The notes under the pieces: model-generated | What the model was told of the DNA's origin: nothing | What the model saw: only the letters and a program-made list of their open reading frames with translations | Database searches by the model: none | Shown here: positions 1 through 9,713 of the stretch, piece by piece | Numbering within the stretch: the stretch's first letter is position 1 | Layout: each line of letters begins with the position of its first letter | Assembly (NCBI GenBank): GCA_040902105.1 | Contig: JBBDXW010000052.1 | Coordinates: forward strand, 124,001-188,000 | Length of the DNA stretch: 64,000 bases | Origin: IDS-8 sp040902105 | GTDB lineage: Bacteria > Pseudomonadota > Gammaproteobacteria > Steroidobacterales > Woeseiaceae | Direction: 5' to 3' | Program-made: the position numbers and the translations under genes

Positions 1-3000
1 GCCGCATTGGCAACACGGCTGGCTTTAATATTGGCGCTGGCACCCTTGAGCGTGTGTGCCCTGGTACCGACAGTGACCCAGTCGCCGCAGTCGACAGCCT
101 CTGCCAGGTCGGCAAGCAGGCTGTTGCCGCTGCCTATATAAATCACCGCCAGTTCGCGTGCGAAGCTCTCGTCGCCTTCGAGCAATTCCAGGAGGCCGGG
201 CCAGTCGACCGGCGCCGCCCCTTCGTCGCCCTCCGGCGCAATCGTCCTGTCGGCCTCGATGGGCGCCGCTTTGTCCGGCCCTTCGCCGAGATACCGATCA
301 AGGCTATCGGCGAGCCGCTCCCGGTCGAGGGGCTTGGTCAGGTAATCGTCCATGCCGGCTTCGCGACATTGCTGCTCGGTACCCTGGATCGCATGGGCGG
401 TCAGAGCCACGATCGGGATGCGCACGTTGCCGGCGGCCGCCTCGAGCCGACGGATTTCGCGGGTCGCCTCGTAGCCATCCAGCTCGGGCATCTGGCAGTC
501 CATCAGGATCAGGTCGTAACGCCCGCTGCGCCAGGCCTCGACGGCTTCCGCACCGTTCTGCACGGCGTCGACCTGGTGGCCGAGCTTCTCCAGCACGGCA
601 ACGGCGACCTTCTGGTTGACGTAGTTGTCTTCGGCCAACAGGATACGGCGGCCGGAGCGAGCGCGGTTGGCGCGAACTTCGTGACGGGTCACGATCGAGT
701 ACGCTCCGCTCTGCCAGGCCTCGCCGGTCGTCGACATCACCAGCAGCATGCAGTCCGCCAGATCCTGGCGCGCGATCGGCTTGAGCAGGTAACCGCCGAA
801 GCCCAGTTCGGCGCATCGCCGTGCTTCGCCGCGCTGACCCGAGGACGTCAACAGGATCAGCCGTGTGTCCTTGAGCTCGGGATCGGCGTTGATACGTTGG
901 CCGAGCTCGAGTCCGTCGCAGTCGGGCATGTGGAAGTCGAGCAACGCCACATCATAAGGGCGGCCCGCCGCAGCGGCCTCGTGCAGCAGCGTCAGTCCTG
1001 AACGGGCATCCGGGGCGCAGACGATTTCGGTACCGTACAAACCGAGCTGTCCGGCCAGCACCCTTCGATTGGTCGAATTATCGTCCACCACCAGCACCCG
1101 CACGCCGACCAGCGCATCGTGGCGCTGGTTGCGCTTCGGCACGGCGCGGGCGCTTCTGCCGAGTTCTGCCGTGAACCAGAATGTCGTACCGACCCCTTCG
1201 GTGCTCTCGACTCCGACCTCGCCGCCCATCAGCTCCACCAGGTGCTTGACGATGGACAGGCCGAGGCCGGTCCCACCATAGCGGCGTGTCGTCGACGCAT
1301 CGACCTGCGAGAAGGGCTGGAACAGCGCCTCGAGACGGTTACGCGGGATACCGATACCGGTGTCGCGCATTTCACAGCGCACCCGCACGCCCTTCTCGGT
1401 CTGCTCAAGCACCCGCAACTGGATCGCAACCTCGCCCTGGTGCGTGAACTTGACGGCATTCCCACCGAGATTCACGAGAATCTGCCGCAGGCGCCCAGGA
1501 TCTCCGCGCAACAGCTCCGGCAGGCTCGGATCGATGTCAGCGGTGACCTCGAGCCCTTTGGCGTCGGCCTGGATGGCCAGCAGCCGCGCGACATCCTCGA
1601 GCGTGTCGCGCAGATCCATGTCGGTACGTTCCAGGTCGAGCTTGCCTGCCTCGACCTTGGAAAAATCCAGGATATCGTTGATGACCGTCAGCAGCGCGCC
1701 GGCACTGTCGCGTATGGTCTCGGTGTAGTCGCGCTGGGTCCCGCTGAGCGAAGTCTCGAGCAACAGATCGGTCATGCCGATGACGCCGTTCATCGGTGTG
1801 CGTATCTCGTGGCTCATGTTGGCGAGAAATTGCGACTTCGCCGCAGTGGCCATCTCGGCCGCTTCCTTGGCGTGTTCCAGATCGCTGGTGCGCTCGACGA
1901 CCAGGGCCTCCATGTGCTCCGTGTAGCGTCTCAGGTAACCGACGCGCAGATTGTAGCCCGTGCCCACCAGCAGCAGAACGAACGCGGCGCACAGCAGCAC
2001 GAACCAGGTCGTCTGGTAGAAATGGGGCAGCACGGTGAAGGTAAGGGAGGCGCCTTGCTCGTTCCACACGCCGTCATCGTTACTGGCGACGACGCGGAAC
2101 GTGTAGCGCTTCGGTGGCAGGCGCGTGTAATAGACCGTGCGCCGCGTTCCGGCCTCGGTCCAGCCCTCGTCGAAGCCCTCGAGACGGTACTTGAAATGCA
2201 CCCGTTCCGGCGCGCGCATGCTGAGCGCGGTGTACTGGATCTCCCAGTTGTTTATCCCGGGGGGCACGGATATCTCGTCGGCGGGCACGATCGGCTCACC
2301 GTCGGCCAGCGCCGCCTCGATCAGCACCGGCGGAGCCAGGGTGTTGGTAAGGACTGCGCCCGGATCGACGCGGACGATGCCGCGTATGCTCGGGAACCAC
2401 AGCATACCGTCAGGCGTGCGGCAGCCGGGCGAGGTATTGCCGCCGTCGAACTCCACGGCCCGCAGCCCGTCGGCATGACCGTAGGTCTGGAACGTCGGTA
2501 TCGCGCCACCGTCGACGTAGGCGTGTAGCTGGGCCAGCGCCAGAGCGAACAGCCCGCGGTTGGTCGTGATCCACAATTTGCCCGACTCGTCCGCGACCAT
2601 GCCGAGGATCGTCTCGGCCAGCGGTCCGCCCCCGTGCTCGACCGCGAGCATCCGCCCGTCATGATAGCGGGCGATGCCCTCGTCGGTACCGAACCACAGA
2701 GTTCCGTCGCGCTCCTCGTGGATCGAGGTCACGCCCGGCGCCGGCAGGCCGTCGGCGACCGAATACCGTTGCAGGCGCCCGCCTGCCAGGCTGTAAAGAC
2801 CATGAGCATCGGTGGCAATCCACATCCGGCCGGAGCGATCCTCGTGCAAGACGCTGGTCGTCACCGTGCCGAGCTTGCGGAACTCGGCAGGCGGCGCGAT
2901 CAGCTTGCCATTCTCGATCACATCGATATTGACGTTCGTGCCTGCCCATATCCGCCCCCGCCGGTCTTCCACCAGGGCCTTGATCGAATCGCCGGACAGG

Positions 3001-4328
3001 CCATTGTCCCGGCCGAAGCGCGTCAGCTTGCCGTCCTGCAGCCGGAACAGCCCGCGACCGTCGCTACCGAACCACAACGCGCCATTGCGGTCTTCGAGGA
3101 CGGAACGGATGCGCACGTCACCGAGCCCATGGGGTTCGGTCACGTTGACGAAACGGCCATCGCGCAGCTGACTGACGCCCGCATCGGTACCGATCCATAT
3201 CCCGCCGTGCCGGCTGGGCACGATCGACCAGGTCAGGTCGCCGCGCAGCCCCTCGCTGGCACCGTACGGTGTGAACTTGCCGTCGCGCAGGCGGGCCAGG
3301 CCGCTGCCGGAGGTGCCAATCCAAAGACTGCCTTCCGGATCCTCGAACAGAGCGCGCAGCTCATCCCCGGCCATGAAAGCGGTCGCGCCGTCCGCAGACT
3401 GCCGTACCAGGCCGGTTTCGGTCGCGAGCCACAGATTGTCGTGCCGGTCACGCAGCATCGCATTGATCGCGGCGCCGCCGTGAGTACCGATCGTGTGGTC
3501 AGTCAGTTTGCCGTCGAGGAAGCGCAACAATCGACCTGAATCGGTACCGAACCACAGCACGCCGTCGTCGTCTTCGTGAATCGCTCGCACGTCGCCGGGC
3601 GACGAGGGCAGCGCGAACGGCTCGAATCCTGTCGCTTCATTTGCTCCATGGGCTCCATCGACGACGCGACGATTCAGGCCGCCCGAGGTCGTGGCAATCC
3701 ACAGGGTCCCGGCCCGATCTTCATGAACGGCGATGATGCTCTCGTCGGTCAGACCGGAGTTACGAGTGAAGTGCGTGACCTTATCGCCCTCAATGCGGAA
3801 CAGACCCACTTCGGTCCCTGCCCAGATGCGACCCTGTCGGTCCTCGAAGAGAGCGCGCACGAAGGTTCCCGACAGCGTCCCGTCAGCGAAGGATCGGAAG
3901 CGGCCGTCGTGAAGCACCGTCAAACCCGCGCCGGTGCCGATCCACAACCGGCCGCGGCTGTCCGCGAGCAGCACACTGATATACTTGTTAGGCAGCGCCG
4001 GTGTGTTCTCCCGATTGAAGACAACGAAGCGTACCCCGTCGAAGCGCACCAGGCCCTCCTGCGTGCCGAGCCAAAGATACCCGTCGGGCGTGCGCGCGAT
4101 GCTCTCCACCGTGTTCTGCGGCAAGCCGTTCTCTATCTGCCAGGCGTTGCGCACGTACTGCGTCAACAGCATGTCGGGATCGAGCGCGGACGCCTGGGTG
4201 AACGCCAGCAGCAGCGAGACGGCTGCCGCGGCGAAAGCGCGCTGCAGGACACGGCTTCCATCACCACCTTTCAGGAACTCGCTACGGGATCGAGTTCTTG
4301 CGAGGATCTTATACGACAAGGCGAACAC
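1..4328 (-). CDS. Hybrid sensor histidine kinase with two-component-regulator propeller, two receivers and Hpt (3' end off window)
   Basis: A periplasmic propeller sensor kinase running an internal His-Asp-His-Asp phosphorelay. Order along the protein: long N-region and hydrophobic segment (about residues 30-48), many Reg_prop repeats of the W-I-G-T type (about 60-700), a Y_Y_Y domain, one membrane span, HisKA with the motif SHEIRTPMNG (His about 840), an HATPase domain with G-boxes, receiver 1 (phospho-Asp about 1131), receiver 2 (Asp about 1277, motif LILMDCQMP) and an Hpt domain with HTLKG (His about 1425) at the left edge. No stop is reached, so the end is missing. The chosen GTG start lies one base after the stop of the upstream GGDEF regulator, which implies translational coupling; no in-frame ATG precedes the hydrophobic segment, so the exact start is uncertain. 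The signal sensed cannot be read from sequence. It probably feeds the neighbouring cyclase. Confidence 0.9.
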   Translation of the reverse strand, partial: MFALSYKILARTRSRSEFLKGGDGSRVLQRAFAAAAVSLLLAFTQASALDPDMLLTQYVRNAWQIENGLPQNTVESIARTPDGYLWLGTQEGLVRFDGVRFVVFNRENTPALPNKYISVLLADSRGRLWIGTGAGLTVLHDGRFRSFADGTLSGTFVRALFEDRQGRIWAGTEVGLFRIEGDKVTHFTRNSGLTDESIIAVHEDRAGTLWIATTSGGLNRRVVDGAHGANEATGFEPFALPSSPGDVRAIHEDDDGVLWFGTDSGRLLRFLDGKLTDHTIGTHGGAAINAMLRDRHDNLWLATETGLVRQSADGATAFMAGDELRALFEDPEGSLWIGTSGSGLARLRDGKFTPYGASEGLRGDLTWSIVPSRHGGIWIGTDAGVSQLRDGRFVNVTEPHGLGDVRIRSVLEDRNGALWFGSDGRGLFRLQDGKLTRFGRDNGLSGDSIKALVEDRRGRIWAGTNVNIDVIENGKLIAPPAEFRKLGTVTTSVLHEDRSGRMWIATDAHGLYSLAGGRLQRYSVADGLPAPGVTSIHEERDGTLWFGTDEGIARYHDGRMLAVEHGGGPLAETILGMVADESGKLWITTNRGLFALALAQLHAYVDGGAIPTFQTYGHADGLRAVEFDGGNTSPGCRTPDGMLWFPSIRGIVRVDPGAVLTNTLAPPVLIEAALADGEPIVPADEISVPPGINNWEIQYTALSMRAPERVHFKYRLEGFDEGWTEAGTRRTVYYTRLPPKRYTFRVVASNDDGVWNEQGASLTFTVLPHFYQTTWFVLLCAAFVLLLVGTGYNLRVGYLRRYTEHMEALVVERTSDLEHAKEAAEMATAAKSQFLANMSHEIRTPMNGVIGMTDLLLETSLSGTQRDYTETIRDSAGALLTVINDILDFSKVEAGKLDLERTDMDLRDTLEDVARLLAIQADAKGLEVTADIDPSLPELLRGDPGRLRQILVNLGGNAVKFTHQGEVAIQLRVLEQTEKGVRVRCEMRDTGIGIPRNRLEALFQPFSQVDASTTRRYGGTGLGLSIVKHLVELMGGEVGVESTEGVGTTFWFTAELGRSARAVPKRNQRHDALVGVRVLVVDDNSTNRRVLAGQLGLYGTEIVCAPDARSGLTLLHEAAAAGRPYDVALLDFHMPDCDGLELGQRINADPELKDTRLILLTSSGQRGEARRCAELGFGGYLLKPIARQDLADCMLLVMSTTGEAWQSGAYSIVTRHEVRANRARSGRRILLAEDNYVNQKVAVAVLEKLGHQVDAVQNGAEAVEAWRSGRYDLILMDCQMPELDGYEATREIRRLEAAAGNVRIPIVALTAHAIQGTEQQCREAGMDDYLTKPLDRERLADSLDRYLGEGPDKAAPIEADRTIAPEGDEGAAPVDWPGLLELLEGDESFARELAVIYIGSGNSLLADLAEAVDCGDWVTVGTRAHTLKGASANIKASRVANA

Positions 4329-4329
4329 G

Positions 4330-5346
4330 CTAGGAGACGACGCGGTCGAGAGTCACGGTACTCGCCCCGATGTCGAATGACCTGCCGGTGACACGGTTGC
4401 GACCCGCCCGCTTGGACCGGTACAGGCACAGATCCGCAGCGGCGATCAGGGCATCCGTGCTGCGTTCGGTCTGATCCGACGCGCCGCTGTAACTGCTTAC
4501 TCCGAAGCTTGCGGTGATCGGCAGAGATTCGCCCGACGCTTCGACACCGCAGTCCTCCAGCTCCTTGCGAATCCGCTCCGCAAACGCGAGCGCCGCACCG
4601 AAGTCGGCTTCCGGCAGCACGACCAGGAATTCCTCGCCGCCGTAACGCACGACCCAGTCCACCTCGCTCCGAATGGAACGCTGCAGCAGCGCCGCGAACT
4701 GCACCAGCACGTCGTCACCGACCTGATGGCCGCGACTGTCGTTGATCTTCTTGAAGTTATCGATATCACACAGCACCGCCGACAGCGGACGTGCATAGCG
4801 GCGGGTCCGTTCGAGCTCCTTCGGCAACTGTCCCATCAGATGGTGACGGTTGTAAGTACCCGTCAGTGCATCGGTGATCGACAATAGGAGATTGCGCTCA
4901 TTGGCCTGCCGAAGCGACTGCTCCAGCCGGAGAATGCGCCGTGCGGTCTGGAGCCTGGCGACCAGTTCCTGGTCATTGACGGGCTTGGTGAGGTAGTCGT
5001 CGGCACCGGCCTCGAGCCCTTCGATGATGTTCGCCTTACTGTCGCGGGAAGTGAGCAGAATGATGTAGACATAGCCGTCGAACTGGGCGGCGCGAACTGC
5101 TCGGCAGAGTTCGACGCCATCCATAGTGGGCATTTCCCAGTCCGTCAGCAAAATCGGGAACAGCCGCTGCCTGAGGCGCTCGAGGGCCTGCAGCCCGTTC
5201 TCTGCGACTTCGACCTCGTAACCGGCACGCCTGAGTTGATGCGCTGCCAACAATCGCGTCGTCGGTTCGTCCTCGACGAGCAGAATCGCCGGCTTCCCGG
5301 CGAGCGCATCGCCGCTGCGAGATGATGGTTGAAGCTGAGCTTGCAT
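4330..5346 (-). CDS. Response regulator with GGDEF output (PleD/WspR-like diguanylate cyclase)
   Basis: A 338-residue cytoplasmic cyclic-di-GMP synthase switched by phosphorylation. Residues about 20-135 form a receiver: acidic pair in LLVEDE, phospho-acceptor Asp69 in LLTDWEMP, and Lys121 in the YLTKP motif. Residues about 160-325 are a GGDEF domain with the active-site signature GGEEF at 236-240, so catalysis is expected. The inhibitory site normally reads RxxD five residues before the signature; here it reads SEVD (227-230), so the arginine is missing at the canonical place and product inhibition may be weak or lost. The gene lies directly upstream of the hybrid kinase on the same strand and ends one base before its start, making it the likely phosphorelay target. 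ATG start chosen. Confidence 0.92.
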   Translation of the reverse strand: MQAQLQPSSRSGDALAGKPAILLVEDEPTTRLLAAHQLRRAGYEVEVAENGLQALERLRQRLFPILLTDWEMPTMDGVELCRAVRAAQFDGYVYIILLTSRDSKANIIEGLEAGADDYLTKPVNDQELVARLQTARRILRLEQSLRQANERNLLLSITDALTGTYNRHHLMGQLPKELERTRRYARPLSAVLCDIDNFKKINDSRGHQVGDDVLVQFAALLQRSIRSEVDWVVRYGGEEFLVVLPEADFGAALAFAERIRKELEDCGVEASGESLPITASFGVSSYSGASDQTERSTDALIAAADLCLYRSKRAGRNRVTGRSFDIGASTVTLDRVVS

Positions 5347-5847
5347 GTCGATTTCGCTATCCCAGTTCGGCGGCGGAACTGTCTGCCGGGGTGAATATCG
5401 GCGCGCCGCGGGCGCTTTGAGCCTCCGCGGAGCGGATCGGTAACAATCAGTCTGGCGACGACCGCCTGAGTCCGGCAGGCTGCACGCGTCTTTCTAAGCA
5501 CGGGCTCCGAAGAAACCGCTGCATGAGCTGCCAGCCTACGCAGTTACCCTGGCAAAGTGCGTGCGCGCCTTCACATAACGTAATGCCCATCCAGCAAGGG
5601 AGTTCCGGCCTTCCGCTCGGCGGAGCCGAGGGCTCAGCGACGATGTGGCGAGCTGTGGGACGACTGGTGAGGGTCCCGAAAATCGCCGAAAGTGACGTCC
5701 CGGCTCAATGCGCTTCAGGGGCAACGCACTGCTGGCGCTCCTTTCGAGGCTCACAGTCATCGCGTCAATCACGGGAGCAATCGTGATCAGTCGCCTTTCG
5801 TGAGATGGCAGCGCTTGCTGTTATGCCAATCACTGCTCTAGCGGTAG
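5347..5847. other. Intergenic region, no gene recognised
   Basis: Five hundred bases between the start of the GGDEF regulator and the stop of the PIN-domain gene. Short open frames exist on both strands but none resembles a known family or has a convincing ribosome binding site. It must hold the promoter of the cyclase/kinase operon; no sigma-70 boxes stood out. Confidence 0.5.
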
Positions 5848-6267
5848 TTACTCTTGGGGCTGCAAGAGAGGGATCACCCGTCGGCCGCGAGAGCGGTAGA
5901 CGCTGAAATCTCCATCGAACGTCATCACGGCGCTCCCATCGTGCAACTCTGTCATCCTGACCAGGCAGGCGTCGGCCAGCGATGCCGGTCGGTCACGATA
6001 CTTGGCCTGAATCCTCGCGATCGCACCGGCTTCAGTTCCGAGATCGAGACCGACCTTCAGGACGCCTCGTCGCACGAGCTCAATTACTACGCCTCCGGGT
6101 TGTCCGGCCCGCCGCACGAGTTGATCGGCTTCCGCCAACACCGGCCCACAAGTCAGTAGCGGTGGTTCAAGTCGTGAGAATTGTTCAACAATCCAAGCAT
6201 GTCGCGTCTCTTTCGCACAGAGCAGAGCAACCAGCGGCCCCGTGTCGAGCAACACGACTCGGGACAC
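5848..6267 (-). CDS. PIN-domain protein, VapC-like ribonuclease toxin
   Basis: A 139-residue PIN domain, the usual size for VapC. The N-terminus VVLLDTGPLVALL carries the first acidic metal ligand (Asp8). A glutamate sits in VLAEADQ, SLADACLVRM provides the central Asp, and MTFDGDFSVY the C-terminal Asp pair, so the four-acid Mg-binding nuclease site looks complete. The GTG start lies a few bases after the stop of a small upstream frame that resembles an antitoxin tail. The toxin appears intact while its partner looks damaged. PIN domains are also found in non-toxin nucleases, so the toxin role is inferred from family and context. Confidence 0.8.
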   Translation of the reverse strand: MSRVVLLDTGPLVALLCAKETRHAWIVEQFSRLEPPLLTCGPVLAEADQLVRRAGQPGGVVIELVRRGVLKVGLDLGTEAGAIARIQAKYRDRPASLADACLVRMTELHDGSAVMTFDGDFSVYRSRGRRVIPLLQPQE

Positions 6268-6270
6268 TGA

Positions 6271-6450
6271 TCAATCCTTGCCGAAGTCATCCATGAACTT
6301 GGGATTCGTCGTAAGCCCGCGCGGAGAACGCTTGATGCTGCCAACGAGATCGCCTGCGAGATCGAGCGCAGAGACATAGCATTTTCCTGCATAGTCTGAT
6401 AGCGCTTTTCTGCGGGAATCGGGTATGCACGGCCTGAGATATCTCGTTAG
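6271..6450 (-). pseudogene. Decayed antitoxin frame upstream of the PIN toxin
   Basis: An open frame of about 60 codons ends three bases before the toxin start. Its tail (AGDLVGSIKRSPRGLTTNP and then KFMDDFGKD) looks like the C-terminal neutralising tail of small type II antitoxins. No ATG, GTG or TTG codon lies between the upstream TGA and this tail, and no DNA-binding N-terminus can be seen. I read it as a 5'-deleted antitoxin; use of a rare start codon cannot be excluded. Confidence 0.45.
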
Positions 6451-6486
6451 CGGGTCACTACATCAGTATATGTACTGCGCCTGTTC

Positions 6487-8280
6487 TCAACCCGGGGTAG
6501 CCGCAGGAAGGCCGCAGCGCCGCAGAAGGCTTCGAAATCTCTCATCACGCCGATAGGCATCCCATTTGGGATCGACTGGAAGGAATACCATGTGCACATC
6601 ACGGGCCTCGTAGGCCTTCTCGAGCCATTCGAACGCCAATCGAGCGTCCCCGAGCCCCGCCGCGACGAGAGCGATGTTGTACGGCGGCACGAACTTGTCG
6701 ACCGCGATGCGCTCCAGCGCGGCCATCACGTCCTCCGCTTCCGCGCCACGGCCCGTGGTCGCCAGTACGTAACCCTTCAGTGACAACGCTTCGGTATTAC
6801 CGCCGGAGTAAGCGAGCGCCTGCTGACAGGCATCGAGGGCGGCCGCCGGCCTGCCGAGCTGTTCGTACACCTTGCCCATCACGATATGGCTGATCCAGAA
6901 CTCGCCATCGATCGCGAGCGCGTAGCGGAGCCGCTCGAGCGCCGCAGAGTTTGCGCGTGCCTGGAACAGGTGTTGACCCGCGACTGCGTGCGCCAGCGGT
7001 GATACGGGATCCAGCGCGAGGCACTTGCTCATCGCGGCCGCCGATTCGTCGTGGCGGCCAGCACTTGAAAGCACCACCGCGAGCGTGAGCTCTGCCCACG
7101 CGAAATTCGGCTCGAGCTCGAGTGCCCGCCGAAAGCATTGCTCGGCACCGGGCCAGTCCCAGCCGAGCCAGAACTTCTGCAAGCCGAGCGATGTGTGGGC
7201 TTCCGCGAGTTGGTCGTCCAGAGCAACGGCCCTCTCGGCAGCCTCGCGTGCCTTGCGCCAGCACGGCTTCGGATCGGCGTCGCTGTTAACGGGAAGGTTG
7301 ACATACACATCCGCGAGCCCGGCGTACGCCAGCGCGTAGCCAGGATCGAGCTGCGCGGCCCTCTCGAAATACTCCGCTGCTTTGCGACTGGCTGCCGGAG
7401 TCACCTGGAACATGCAGAAGCGGCCTCTGAGATACAGGTCGTAGGCCTCGGCGTTGCGCGTGCCGCCGCCCGCGAGACCTGCCGCCCGCTCCGGGGACAG
7501 GCGAAGGCGTACTCGTTCGGCGATCGCGACTCCGAGTTCATCCTGAAGACCCAGGAAGCTGCCGGCCTCCCGATCGTAAGAGGCATTCCAGATCTGCGAC
7601 TGACCACGCACCCGAATCAGCTTCGCGTTAACGCGAATCCGTCGCGCCTCGCGCCGTATGCTACCGTCGACCAGGTAATCGACCCCGAGCTCGCTGCCGA
7701 TCTCCTCGACTCCCTTGGCCGTGCCTTTGTAGGCGATGGTCGACCGGCGCGCGATGACGGCCAAGTGTTCCGGCGAAACCCTGCCCAGCGCAGCAATCGT
7801 CTCCTCCGTCAAGCCGTCCGCGAAATACTCGTCTTCGGGATCGGCGTTCACATATTCGAACGGCAGAACGGCCAGCACGATGGGGCTGCTGTCGCGCGCC
7901 GACCCCCCTGCCGCGACCGCGTCGGAATACGTCACCTGCGCAATGAATCGATAGCCCTTCGCGGGAATCGTCAGCACGTAAGAGGGATGGTCCACGTCGT
8001 CTTGCAGTGCCCGCCGTAGCTTACGCATCGCGGTGTTGATGCTCGCCTCGACATCGATAAAGGCGTCCTTTCCCCACAACCTTTCGACGATCTCGCCGCG
8101 AGTGACGACATCGCCCGCACGCGCGACGAGCAAGGCCAGAAGCTCCATCGGAATCCGCTGCAGCCTGATAGCGCCGCTACCGCATCGCAACTCATTCGCG
8201 GCCAAATCGAGCTCGAAGTCGCCGAAAGAAAATGTTCCGGCGGTCACGAGACCGTGTCTGGGGCGGTAGGCGTCGATCAT
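6487..8280 (-). CDS. Winged-helix (OmpR/CadC-type) regulator with TolB-like and TPR domains
   Basis: A 597-residue transcription regulator. Residues about 15-110 form an OmpR/CadC winged helix (AFIDVEASINTAMRKLRRAL is the recognition-helix region, closed by KGYRFIAQV). Residues about 130-265 resemble the FlgO/TolB N-terminal-like module often found in adenylate-cyclase-type and CadC-type regulators (VLAVLPFEYV, GLTEETIAAL, DYLVDGSIR). The rest, to about 590, consists of tetratricopeptide repeats. No clear membrane span is seen, so unlike true CadC it may be soluble. It is divergent from the small secreted-protein gene at 8434, its most obvious candidate target. The ligand is unknown. Confidence 0.85.
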   Translation of the reverse strand: MIDAYRPRHGLVTAGTFSFGDFELDLAANELRCGSGAIRLQRIPMELLALLVARAGDVVTRGEIVERLWGKDAFIDVEASINTAMRKLRRALQDDVDHPSYVLTIPAKGYRFIAQVTYSDAVAAGGSARDSSPIVLAVLPFEYVNADPEDEYFADGLTEETIAALGRVSPEHLAVIARRSTIAYKGTAKGVEEIGSELGVDYLVDGSIRREARRIRVNAKLIRVRGQSQIWNASYDREAGSFLGLQDELGVAIAERVRLRLSPERAAGLAGGGTRNAEAYDLYLRGRFCMFQVTPAASRKAAEYFERAAQLDPGYALAYAGLADVYVNLPVNSDADPKPCWRKAREAAERAVALDDQLAEAHTSLGLQKFWLGWDWPGAEQCFRRALELEPNFAWAELTLAVVLSSAGRHDESAAAMSKCLALDPVSPLAHAVAGQHLFQARANSAALERLRYALAIDGEFWISHIVMGKVYEQLGRPAAALDACQQALAYSGGNTEALSLKGYVLATTGRGAEAEDVMAALERIAVDKFVPPYNIALVAAGLGDARLAFEWLEKAYEARDVHMVFLPVDPKWDAYRRDERFRSLLRRCGLPAATPG

Positions 8281-8433
8281 GAGTCAAGAAGCGAACCGGG
8301 CCATATTGCATCACACGATATCACGGTCACGGAGAGTTCAGACCGGTTCAGACGCGGTCCATGGCCAGCGCCCGGCCGGGCGCCCAGAATCCGCACATCC
8401 TGTGCATTCGCGCAGCTTAAGTGGAGAGTTCTC

Positions 8434-8886
8434 ATGCGACGCTCGATAGTAACGACGACGATAGTGCCTGTGTTGCTCGCCGCCGCCGCGGCTTCAGCTA
8501 ACGACGGTCCCGGATCACCCGGCTGCACCAACAGAACGGTGGCCGGCGTCTATGGATTCACCGTCAGCGGAACCGCGCCGTCCGGTCCCGAGGGACCGGT
8601 CGAACAAATCATCGGGCTTGCCACGACCCGCTTCGACGGCGCCGGCAACTTCAGCCAGATCGACTGGACTCACGGCGCGATCAGTGGCGCGGTGACGGAT
8701 CGAGCCGGCTGGGGAACATACCAATTGAACCGTGACTGCTCCGGCACGATGCTGTTGAACATTCAGGATCTACCGTTCCCGATCGAGCTGCGGATTGTCG
8801 TCGTCGACGGCGGCACCGAGATCCGGACGGTCGTGATGGCGCCGTTGCCGAACATGATTACGAGCAACGGCAAGAGGATCAGATAG
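8434..8886 (+). CDS. Small secreted protein of unknown function
   Basis: A 150-residue protein with a signal peptide (positively charged start, hydrophobic run, cleavage after about ASAND). The mature part contains GVYGFTVSGT and TTRFDGAGNFSQ, a layout seen in many unnamed secreted beta-rich proteins of proteobacteria and acidobacteria. Two cysteines (CTNRT and DCSGT) may form a disulfide. The ATG at 8434 is preferred over upstream in-frame starts because it has a GGAGAG ribosome binding site and starts exactly at the signal peptide. It is transcribed away from the TPR regulator and ends just before a strong hairpin. Confidence 0.7.
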   Translation: MRRSIVTTTIVPVLLAAAAASANDGPGSPGCTNRTVAGVYGFTVSGTAPSGPEGPVEQIIGLATTRFDGAGNFSQIDWTHGAISGAVTDRAGWGTYQLNRDCSGTMLLNIQDLPFPIELRIVVVDGGTEIRTVVMAPLPNMITSNGKRIR

Positions 8887-8902
8887 CCGGCGACGTTGCG
8901 AT

Positions 8903-8934
8903 CCCCGGAGCGGCGATGAAGGACCGCTCCGGGG
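8903..8934 (+). terminator. Hairpin terminator-like structure
   Basis: A perfect 11-bp GC-rich stem (CCCCGGAGCGG and its complement) with a 10-base loop, 17 bases after the stop of the secreted-protein gene. No T-run follows, so efficiency is uncertain. Confidence 0.55.
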
Positions 8935-9160
8935 ACCCACCTCCGGAAGGCAGGCCGGCAAGGTCGATATTTCGACGACCACTGGGAAAGGAGGGAGATC
9001 GTGCATGCGCACGATAGGAGCGTCACTGTGGACGACCGACTAAGCGGTAGGCGTGCGACTTCCGCGAAGGCGGACAACGTCGCCGAGGTTGGAGCGTGTC
9101 GATTTTCCGGTACTATGGCGCCCGAGCCAAAACCACGACCCGCCGATCCCCAAAGTTCCG

Positions 9161-9635
9161 CGTGCAATACTGCGGCGCCTGACCGCCCTCGTCCTGGCTT
9201 TCCTTCCGACCGGCGCCGCCGAAGCGCGCGGCGTCAGCCCCTGTTTGCCGCTCGGCCTGTCCCCTGAAATCGAACGGGCCGTGGAGCGCGTCCTGATCCT
9301 CGCCGATCGGCCGATCCTGACCCGTCCGATCGCCGCCGCAGCGCTGCTTCCTGCCGACGCGATGCCGCACGCCGGTATAGCGCGTCTCTCGGCCGCCGGC
9401 GCGGGTTCCGAAGACGCCGTCGCGTTACAGAGCCGCCACGGCAAATGCGCGCCGACGGCCCCTACGAAGTCTCGGCTCAGGTCTACCGGCGCACGCTCTG
9501 CTGAAAGCCGGCTTCGCTGCCTGGGAGGACGAAGTGACCCCGACCGGCAGCCTGAGCCTGGGCTGAGGCCGAGACGCCGACACCTATTGGCATCACGCGC
9601 AGCCTTTCAGCCACCCCCGGTTCGATAGCGCCGGG
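9161..9635 (+). pseudogene. Fragment of a capsule-assembly Wzi-like outer-membrane protein
   Basis: The frame at about 9167-9420 encodes a hydrophobic leader followed by LPLGLSPEIERAVERVLILA and then DRPILTRPI, which resembles the N-terminal region of Wzi-family proteins. A different frame further on (about 9490-9610) gives WEDEVTPTGSLSLG, comparable with a Wzi segment ahead of the barrel, and is then interrupted. The remnant is less than a third of a normal Wzi gene, with frameshifts and stops. Family assignment is by eye and tentative. Confidence 0.4.
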
Positions 9636-9713
9636 AAGCGTCTACATGGCGTGGCCGATAATCGTTCGTCCGTGAATGCGAGCCGGAGGCCGGCCGCTGC
9701 GATCCATTATCGG

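Noticed and set aside
54..2528. Long plus-strand frames of 315 and 469 residues
   Set aside because: They are antisense to the receiver, Hpt and kinase domains of the hybrid kinase, whose motifs are unmistakable; no family resemblance in the plus-strand products.
9053..9628. 191-residue plus-strand protein
   Set aside because: Only part of the frame resembles a family (Wzi-like); the remainder is arginine-rich noise, so it is listed as a pseudogene fragment.
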